A DNA stretch of 30,230 bases. It comes from Clostridiales bacterium UBA4080 (lineage in GTDB: Bacteria; Bacillota; Clostridia; Lachnospirales; Vallitaleaceae). The position numbers and the translations under genes are program-made. Position 1 is the stretch's first letter, and each line of letters begins with the position of its first letter. The stretch is taken from contig DFYO01000066.1 of assembly GCA_002381865.1 (NCBI GenBank), positions 1-30,230 on the forward strand, in the 5' to 3' direction. Below the pieces are notes generated by a model, which was given only the letters and a program-made list of their open reading frames with translations, was not told where the DNA came from and did not search any database. This document shows, piece after piece, positions 24,494-30,029 of the stretch.

Positions 24494-25504
24494 TTGGGGG
24501 AGACAATGATCGCGCGTAATGGCATTTTATTTAGAATAGCTATTAGTAGAAACACGTATTTATATGACAAAATCAGTCAGATTGATGGGTCAACTTGGAA
24601 CGATGAGGAGAATTGTTTTTACATTATAGAAAATGCTCAAAATGAATTGCTGCTCAAAGCATTATTTGCAGAAAATAATAAGATTGAAAAAGCCATTAAT
24701 CAATATATCTTAGAGATGCAGCTGAGGGGGTATTCTGCTAAAACAATTAAATCATATAAAAATCATTTTATGCGATTTTATCATTTTAGTAATTCAAAAA
24801 TAAACTATATTAAGGAAGATGATGCGAAGTCTTATATTGCTGTTTTAATTCAAGGACAAAATGTTTCATTTAGTTATATTAATCAAGCAATTAATAGTAT
24901 TAAATTATATAATAAGCTAGTACATAAGGATTTATGGGTTCTTGATTTACCTAGACCTTCTAAGGATAAACATTTACCCAATATTTTAAGTAAAGAAGAA
25001 GTCAATAAAATATTAAATGATATTACAAATGTCAAGCATCGCGCTATACTTTATCTTGTTTATGGGTCGGGTTTAAGAGTTGGGGAAGTCATTAAATTAA
25101 AAATTGAAGATATTAATAAAGATCGCATGATGATTAAGGTTAATCAAGGCAAAGGAAGAAAAGATAGATATACACTTCTTTCAGAAAAAGCCCTTGCATT
25201 ATTGAAAATTTATTACCAAGCATACAAGCCTAAAGATTGGCTATTTGAAGGCGCAAAGCAAGATGAGCATATTACTGAACGTTCTGTACAACACGTTTTT
25301 GAACGCGCACTTAAAAAGGCAGGAATAAATAAAAAGGCAACAGTACATACGCTTAGGCATTGCTTTGCAACTCATTTACTAGAGAGTGGTGTAGACATTC
25401 GCTATATTCAAGAATTATTAGGCCATGCGAGCTCAAAAACAACAGAAATCTATACTCACGTGAGCAATAGGGCACTTAAGAATATCAAGAGCCCACTAGA
25501 TTAA
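24494..25504 (+). CDS. Integron-type tyrosine recombinase (atypical IntI-like integrase)
   Basis: Site-specific recombinase expected to insert and excise the cassettes. Counting from TTG 24494 (336 residues), the catalytic set is intact: Arg195 (GSGLRVGE), Lys220 (GKGRKDR), His285 and Arg288 (HTLRH), His311 (LLGHASS) and nucleophile Tyr320 (IYTHVS). It ends in NIKSPLD, the SPLD end shared with IntI proteins. Two departures stand out. Between the Lys and HTLRH motifs there is no room for the extra helix domain typical of IntI. About 60 N-terminal residues (DKISQIDGSTWNDEENCFYI) form an added module, similar to the short HARP-like W-containing motif seen on some XerD-like recombinases. Start: GGAGG at 24481-24485 is 8 nt before TTG 24494; ATG 24506 is the alternative. 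Confidence 0.9.
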   Translation: MGETMIARNGILFRIAISRNTYLYDKISQIDGSTWNDEENCFYIIENAQNELLLKALFAENNKIEKAINQYILEMQLRGYSAKTIKSYKNHFMRFYHFSNSKINYIKEDDAKSYIAVLIQGQNVSFSYINQAINSIKLYNKLVHKDLWVLDLPRPSKDKHLPNILSKEEVNKILNDITNVKHRAILYLVYGSGLRVGEVIKLKIEDINKDRMMIKVNQGKGRKDRYTLLSEKALALLKIYYQAYKPKDWLFEGAKQDEHITERSVQHVFERALKKAGINKKATVHTLRHCFATHLLESGVDIRYIQELLGHASSKTTEIYTHVSNRALKNIKSPLD

Positions 25505-25592
25505 ATGCAAAACGCTTATACAATATACACTTATCCATAAACGATTTTCCCGAAATAAGATACGGGATACATATCTGTAAGAGATTTATAAC

Positions 25593-25624
25593 GACATAAC
25601 AATCGGGAATGGGGAAGTTATGTG
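25593..25624 (+). other. Candidate attI site
   Basis: The boundary G|TTATGTG at 25617-25624 lies 113 bp after the integrase stop. The following 19 bases match the reverse complement of the 3' arm of cassette 1 at 18 of 19 positions, which fixes this point as the start of the first cassette. ACATAAC at 25594-25600 forms an inverted pair with GTTATGT (25617-25623) and could be the second recombinase box. A weak TCCCG/CGGGA hairpin lies at 25548-25567. No separate cassette promoter was recognised between 25505 and 25690. Confidence 0.65.
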
Positions 25625-25690
25625 AAATAATCTATTAGGTTTCTGGCAACACGCAAGTTTATCGCTATATGAATATGGGGAGGGAATGTA

Positions 25691-26098
25691 ATGGGGTTAA
25701 GATTTGAGGCTATTGGGATATTTGTTGTTGATTTGAGTAGAATGGTTGAATTTTATAGAGACGTATTAGGCGTTGAGATTGAATGGGATGGTAATGGACC
25801 ACATTGTGAGTTCAAGCATGAAGGTATCCGTTTTATGATGTATGAGCGCAAAGAGTTAGAAGGATATTTAGGCAAGGAGGTTACATATCCTAGTGGAATT
25901 AATGGAACATTTGAATTAGCAATAGATTTACCAAGATTTTCGGATGTAGACATAGAATATGAAAGAGTTGTCTCATTAGGTGCGACTCCGGTTTTTCCAC
26001 CTAGGAATGAACCCTGGGGTATGAGGTCATCATTTGTCCTTGATCCAGAAAAGAACTTAATTGAGATTGGTTCTTGGGGTAAGGGTGAAGAAAAATAA
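25691..26098 (+). CDS. Cassette 1: VOC-superfamily (glyoxalase/bleomycin-resistance-like) protein
   Basis: A 135-residue single-domain protein of the vicinal oxygen chelate superfamily. The opening 'GIFVVDLSRMVEFYRDVLG' and the closing 'FVLDPEKNLIEIGSWG' are typical beta-alpha-beta modules; the final Glu of NLIEIG is the usual metal ligand position. Members include glyoxalases, dioxygenases and drug-binding resistance proteins; the substrate cannot be assigned. GGGAGG lies 7 nt before ATG 25691. It is the only ORF of the first cassette (25618-26271), with attC1 after it, so it is closest to any upstream promoter. Confidence 0.85.
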   Translation: MGLRFEAIGIFVVDLSRMVEFYRDVLGVEIEWDGNGPHCEFKHEGIRFMMYERKELEGYLGKEVTYPSGINGTFELAIDLPRFSDVDIEYERVVSLGATPVFPPRNEPWGMRSSFVLDPEKNLIEIGSWGKGEEK

Positions 26099-26179
26099 TT
26101 TCCTATTAATGAAATATTTATTTGCTGATATAAGAGCGAGGCTAGGTTTGTGTTTATTGGCAGTTTTCATAGATTACTT

Positions 26180-26278
26180 CACATAACAATATGTTCACGA
26201 CATTCATCGGCATGAAGATGAGCAAGATTGGCAATTACATTGTGCCGATGCAAGTCGTGAACACGCAACCGTTAGGCG
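26180..26278 (+). repeat. attC1 cassette recombination site
   Basis: R'' CACATAAC (26180-26187), 5-nt spacer, L'' GTTCACGAC, ATT, arm CATCGGCA, variable loop, arm TGCCGATG, CAA, L' GTCGTGAAC, ACGCAACC, R' GTTAGGCG (26271-26278). R'' complements the R' that starts its own cassette (GTTATGTG at 25617), as expected if cassette 1 was inserted as a circle. Confidence 0.92.
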
Positions 26279-26456
26279 AAAGAATCAATTTGTTCTTATA
26301 GAAAAATTTGAAGCAGTCGATAATCTTTAACTGTCGGTTATTTAGGAAATATTTATAATATTTGCTAATAATGAGAATATTTAGATGATCGATTTAATCA
26401 ATGTTTTATTAATCAGTTAAAATTTTTAGTCGAATATATAAGGAGAAGTGAAATTG
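26279..26456 (+). other. Long leader of cassette 2
   Basis: About 180 bp between attC1 and the cassette 2 gene without an ORF. A TATAAT-like hexamer is at 26354-26359, but no matching -35 was found. Apart from the 19-nt cassette arm at its left edge and the ribosome binding site at its right, nothing is recognised. Confidence 0.4.
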
Positions 26457-27212
26457 ATGAAAAAGAAGTTTTTACTAGTTACTCTGTCGATTATTTTTGT
26501 CCCTATATTATTGTTTGGAATCTTTATACTTATAAGACATGAGGGAGGTGTTCCATACAGTAGACAGAAAGTTGAGAACAAATTGAATAACTCCCTTTTG
26601 GTAGATTATAAATACGTATCTACAGAAAAGTATAAAGAGTCAGTCTCCAGTAGCGTTCGTGAGAATATTTATACATTTGTAGATGAAAATGGTATAGAGT
26701 TTAAGGTCATCTCATCGTACATTTTTTGGGGCGGGTACGAATTGGTTGCTCAAAAAGAAAGTCAATGCGACTATCATACAGTTCTTTTTCTTGCTAGTCG
26801 TGAGAAGATAGAAAGCGCATTATCACAACATATACAAAAAGATAAGTTTTACTTGGATGAGGAAGAAATTCAACGTTGTATTAACTCATCTTATCATTAT
26901 AACTATATAATAACAGTTTCTGATTTCGATGATTTATCAAAGACTGCTGATGCAGTAGAGGCGGCCATTAATGCCATACCGTCATTTCCAATAAAAAGAC
27001 AAGAGTATGGAAGAATATTCAATGGTAGTACATACATTTCCGAAGGATTCGATTATAGTAGCATTCCGGTTATTGGGGTTGGCTACAAAGCAAATGAAGA
27101 TAATGACATTTCATTCATGCTTGGTTGGGCTGATTTTAAGTGCGTTGGAGATGAGCCATTTAATAAAGAAGCTTTCCTCTCTAATCTTGAAAAAAATTTT
27201 TCGAAGAATTAA
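26457..27212 (+). CDS. Cassette 2: membrane-anchored or secreted protein of unknown function
   Basis: A 251-residue protein not recognised as any known family. It begins KKK and then has one strong hydrophobic segment (about residues 4-25) with no lipobox, so it is exported and probably stays anchored by an uncleaved signal. The remainder is soluble and mixed in charge, with Tyr-rich stretches and a 'TVSDFDDLSKTADAVEAAINA' helix about two thirds along. Start: AGGAG at 26441-26445 fits ATG 26457 (11 nt) or TTG 26454 (8 nt); GTG 26448 is too close to the box. It is the sole gene of the cassette 26272-27374. Confidence 0.75.
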   Translation: MKKKFLLVTLSIIFVPILLFGIFILIRHEGGVPYSRQKVENKLNNSLLVDYKYVSTEKYKESVSSSVRENIYTFVDENGIEFKVISSYIFWGGYELVAQKESQCDYHTVLFLASREKIESALSQHIQKDKFYLDEEEIQRCINSSYHYNYIITVSDFDDLSKTADAVEAAINAIPSFPIKRQEYGRIFNGSTYISEGFDYSSIPVIGVGYKANEDNDISFMLGWADFKCVGDEPFNKEAFLSNLEKNFSKN

Positions 27213-27284
27213 TAGAATCAACGCATTGAGCACTTTATGTAGCAATTTTAAATAATGGCTGTTGGAAGCTTTCATTGATTCCAT

Positions 27285-27381
27285 CGCCTAACAATATGTT
27301 CACAACATTCATCAGCTTAAAGTTGGACTAGATGATAAGTTATCTAGCTGATGAACGTCCTGAACACGCGACCGTTAGGCG
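27285..27381 (+). repeat. attC2 cassette recombination site
   Basis: R'' CGCCTAAC (27285-27292), AATAT, L'' GTTCACAAC, ATT, arm CATCAGCT, loop, arm AGCTGATG, AAC, L' GTCCTGAAC, ACGCGACC, R' GTTAGGCG (27374-27381). The central arm differs from attC1 on both sides in a compensating way. The 19 bases before the AAC end pair with the cassette start at 26271 at 17 of 19 positions. Confidence 0.92.
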
Positions 27382-27456
27382 AAAAAATCAATTAGGTTTG
27401 TACATGCAATTTTGATTGTCACATAATTTTAAAATATTAATTCGGTAGGTGATTGA

Positions 27457-27972
27457 ATGGGGAAAATATTAGGTTCTTGGAGTGGTATGCGAAAATATCT
27501 TGAACACGAAATGCTAGCCGAATGTCTACATGAAAGAGTTCGATATAACTGTACTTCGTATGTTGGAATGGATGGATGTCGAATCTTTGAGGTTTACATT
27601 GATAACAAATTGGTAAAGCAATTTTCTTGGGAAACAGTTAATACCTATTTCATTAATAATGGATTTAAAAGAAATCCAAATATTTTTGGTATTGGCGAAT
27701 ATTGGGAAGAGTTTTGGTCGCTAATGGATACTATTCCCATGCAATCACGACTGGAATATACAGATAATGAATTTGCTGATGCCCTAGAAAAATATCGAAA
27801 TCAAAGCATTAAAGATAGTTTAAATTCCGAAAATCCGATAGAAAGAATGTTTGCTATTTTAGATAGGCGAATTGGAAAAAGAACCATTGCGTCTATAAAA
27901 GAATCCATAGAGAATCAGCCGGATTGGCTTAAGATTTTTTATTATTTAAGATTAGATTCAGAGAATATATAA
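27457..27972 (+). CDS. Cassette 3: SF0329-like protein of unknown function
   Basis: A 171-residue soluble protein. The opening 'WSGMRKYLEHEMLAECLHERVRYNCTSY' followed by 'CRIFEVYIDNKLVKQFSWETV' recalls the SF0329 family of small uncharacterised bacterial proteins; this recognition is from pattern memory and is tentative. The C-terminal third is helical (ENPIERMFAILDRRIGKRTI). No catalytic motif is evident. Ribosome binding is by TAGGTGA upstream of ATG 27457. It is the only ORF in the cassette 27375-28163. Confidence 0.75.
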   Translation: MGKILGSWSGMRKYLEHEMLAECLHERVRYNCTSYVGMDGCRIFEVYIDNKLVKQFSWETVNTYFINNGFKRNPNIFGIGEYWEEFWSLMDTIPMQSRLEYTDNEFADALEKYRNQSIKDSLNSENPIERMFAILDRRIGKRTIASIKESIENQPDWLKIFYYLRLDSENI

Positions 27973-28071
27973 GTGGAGACAAATTTAAGTTTGTTTTCAT
28001 TGCAAGGTATTGGAGTGCTATATATTGTAGCGTATTGGTTAATGGCTAATCGCAATTTCCATTGATTCCAT

Positions 28072-28170
28072 CGCCTAACATTATGTTCACAACATTCATC
28101 GGCATGAAGATGAGCAAGATTGACAAGTACATTATGCCGATGTAAGTCGTGAACACGCAAACGTTAGGTG
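28072..28170 (+). repeat. attC3 cassette recombination site
   Basis: R'' CGCCTAAC (28072-28079), ATTAT, L'' GTTCACAAC, ATT, arm CATCGGCA, loop, arm TGCCGATG, TAA, L' GTCGTGAAC, ACGCAAAC, R' GTTAGGTG (28163-28170). The loop is nearly the same as in attC1. The R' belongs to cassette 4 and differs (GGTG, not GGCG), and the R'' at the far end of cassette 4 carries the matching change. Confidence 0.92.
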
Positions 28171-28217
28171 AAATAATCCACTAGATTTTGCCTCTATTAA
28201 TATCGGAGTGATTGAAT

Positions 28218-28778
28218 ATGGAAAGAGTGATAACTGAGTTGAAGAATTACATACCAACATTTGATGTGCAAGTACCACCTACAACAGGATTCTATGCGTT
28301 TTATGTGAACAACAATTCTTTCGATACTTCTAAATTAAGTGGGATTAAAGAATATGATTGTATATATATTGGTATTGCTAAGGATGAGACTCTTTCTAAG
28401 AGGATTAAAGAGGCACATTTCAAGGATTTTGGAAAATCAACATTTAGAAGAAGTATTGGTGCTATACTGCTTAATCAACTTGAGTTGGAACCAATTATGA
28501 GGGGTATTAATCCAACTAAAAGCAATATTTCTAACTTTAAGTTTAATCATATTAGTGAAGAAAGAATATCGCATTTTATCTTCAATAACTTGAGTATAGC
28601 TATTTGTTCATGTGATAATACCCAATTTAATTTAAAGGAAACTGAGAAAATCCTGATTAAACGATTTAATTATCCAGCATTTAATCTTGAACATGCTAAT
28701 AATCATAATGAATACTATAATGCAATTAAAGATGCTCGTAAAAGCTGTAGAAACAGGATAATTCAGAACCTAGAATGA
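28218..28778 (+). CDS. Cassette 4: GIY-YIG nuclease-like protein
   Basis: A 186-residue soluble protein with the order of a GIY-YIG domain: GFY at residues 24-26, YIG at 50-52 (DCIYIGIA), Arg62 and His67 in KRIKEAHF, then STFRRSIGAIL, and a C-terminal ETEKILIKRFNYPAFN that supplies the expected Glu and Asn. GIY-YIG domains cut DNA in homing, repair and restriction enzymes, but many stand-alone members have no tested activity. Start ATG 28218 has GGAG 9 nt upstream; the TTG at 28212 is too close. Possible roles, not shown here: phage defence or nucleic acid processing. Confidence 0.8.
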   Translation: MERVITELKNYIPTFDVQVPPTTGFYAFYVNNNSFDTSKLSGIKEYDCIYIGIAKDETLSKRIKEAHFKDFGKSTFRRSIGAILLNQLELEPIMRGINPTKSNISNFKFNHISEERISHFIFNNLSIAICSCDNTQFNLKETEKILIKRFNYPAFNLEHANNHNEYYNAIKDARKSCRNRIIQNLE

Positions 28779-28827
28779 TAGAAGCATTGATTTAACTTTT
28801 GATAATTATTGTTTCCGTGGATTACTT

Positions 28828-28924
28828 CACCTAACAATATATTGCCAACATTCATCAGCCTTTTGGCTGATGTGGTTAGATATAATTTTGCTGATGAAAG
28901 TCGGCAATACGCAAACGTTAGGCG
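28828..28924 (+). repeat. attC4 cassette recombination site
   Basis: R'' CACCTAAC (28828-28835), AATAT, L'' ATTGCCAAC, ATT, arm CATCAGC, loop with an extra CATCAGCC/GGCTGATG hairpin, arm GCTGATG, AAA, L' GTCGGCAAT, ACGCAAAC, R' GTTAGGCG (28917-28924). The L boxes differ from the other sites but remain complementary to each other apart from one mismatch. Confidence 0.92.
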
Positions 28925-28959
28925 ACATTTGTTATTAGTTTTACTAAAGAGGAGAAAAT

Positions 28960-29691
28960 ATGAAAAAAGAGAAAAGACAATTAATTCAATTCAAACTAGA
29001 GAATAAAGAGGATTTTATTGTTTATTTGAATGAATTAATATCGAGATTAGATAGATGTATTGTAAAACATAAAAGATTTTTAGAAGAATTAAAAATCTTT
29101 ATTTACGATCAAAAGTTGAAAAATGAAGGTATTGATTTATCTAAAATTCGTATTTCAGAGGATGTATATCATCGATTTTTAAGTATGTTATCTGGGATAG
29201 AGTTTTATGAGATTAATTTAGTTGGTGATGGTCAGAGTTCATCGATTTCTTATTTCAAATTAAGAAGTATTATTGAAAAGCGAACTAGAAAAGGTACACT
29301 ACAATTTAAGATGAGAGAATTAGATGAGGACTATCAATCAGAATTACTAGAATTTAATTTGCTTCGTAATTGGTTTAATCATGTCCCTGAATCGCTACTA
29401 ACGGCACAGATTGAGTTGATTAAAAAAGAAGAGCTACCTAAACTTTCATTAAATCCAATTGAAATTACATACTTTAACTATTGTTCTTTAGAGTATGTTG
29501 AGGACATGTACAACCAAAGTTTTACTCTTTATAATGGAATTAGAAAGGCGCACCAGAATATGAAAAAGGATTATTCGTTTTTATTAGGTGAGAAGGTAGA
29601 AATAAAACGCATTTATAGTGACAAGATACTTCAAGTAGATAATATGTCAGTAGCAAAGTTATCAAGTGAAATCCAAGGTTTATCTAAGTAG
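28960..29691 (+). CDS. Cassette 5: unknown protein with an R-x4-H (HEPN-like) motif
   Basis: A 243-residue, mostly helical, highly charged soluble protein of no recognised family. Two long helical stretches (about 15-55 and 120-155) flank a more mixed part. RNWFNH (Arg136 to His141) in a helix context fits the R-x4-6-H active-site motif of HEPN ribonucleases, where a polar residue often follows the Arg. This is suggestive only. AGAGGAG precedes ATG 28960. It is the sole gene in the cassette 28918-29774 and would fit a defence or toxin role if the HEPN reading is right. Confidence 0.75.
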   Translation: MKKEKRQLIQFKLENKEDFIVYLNELISRLDRCIVKHKRFLEELKIFIYDQKLKNEGIDLSKIRISEDVYHRFLSMLSGIEFYEINLVGDGQSSSISYFKLRSIIEKRTRKGTLQFKMRELDEDYQSELLEFNLLRNWFNHVPESLLTAQIELIKKEELPKLSLNPIEITYFNYCSLEYVEDMYNQSFTLYNGIRKAHQNMKKDYSFLLGEKVEIKRIYSDKILQVDNMSVAKLSSEIQGLSK

Positions 29692-29708
29692 TTTTCCATA
29701 ACAAACAT

Positions 29709-29781
29709 CGCCTAACAGCGTGTTCACGACATGACAGGAACAAGTAAGGAGGTCACGTCGTGAACACGCAACCGTTATACG
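29709..29781 (+). repeat. attC5 cassette recombination site (short form)
   Basis: R'' CGCCTAAC (29709-29716), AGC, then a long near-perfect stem GTGTTCACGAC/GTCGTGAACAC extended by TGAC/GTCA, a short loop, CAACC, and R' GTTATACG (29774-29781). At 73 bp it lacks the central arm and most of the loop of the other sites, but the L boxes match attC1. Confidence 0.9.
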
Positions 29782-29838
29782 CAATCTTCTATAACACAAG
29801 TATGAAGATATTTTTAAGTATTTAATTAGGGAGAGATC

Positions 29839-30021
29839 ATGAGCTTTTTATTATATAAAACGAAGTATAGACCTAGTGAAGTTAAAGAAATATTGCAAAA
29901 AGAGTTAAAAACAAGCCTTTTCTTTAATTGGAACGTAGATACTTACATCGGAAAAGTGACTGAAAAAGGATTTTATTATTTTTTCACCGAGCATATATTA
30001 GGAATTCGTTTGAAAAAGTAA
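29839..30021 (+). CDS. Cassette 6: short unknown protein
   Basis: A 60-residue ORF preceded by GGGAGAG 7-8 nt before ATG 29839. The sequence (YKTKYRPSEVKEILQKELKTS ... TYIGKVTEKGFYYFFTEH, given here in parts) is not recognised. The stop falls about 10 nt before the inferred edge of an IS3-like element, so the ORF may be complete or may be the remains of a longer one. The cassette starts at 29775, and its own R'' (expected CGTATAAC) does not occur before the end of the window. Confidence 0.6.
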   Translation: MSFLLYKTKYRPSEVKEILQKELKTSLFFNWNVDTYIGKVTEKGFYYFFTEHILGIRLKK

Positions 30022-30029
30022 TCGGAATA

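Noticed and set aside
25505..25690. A dedicated cassette promoter (Pc) near attI
   Set aside because: Only poor hexamer combinations were seen; the AT-rich sequence makes weak matches meaningless.
27942..28160. 72-codon - strand open frame across attC3
   Set aside because: It is created by the conserved attC sequence and has no ribosome binding site or family resemblance.
28809..29006. 65-codon + strand open frame across attC4
   Set aside because: It spans the attC4 site and overlaps the cassette 5 start out of frame; no ribosome binding site.
26180..29781. Regularly spaced repeats of about 97 bp considered as a CRISPR array
   Set aside because: Repeats are imperfect palindromes of 73-99 bp separated by 0.6-1 kb with an ORF in each interval, and there are no cas genes; attC sites explain them fully.
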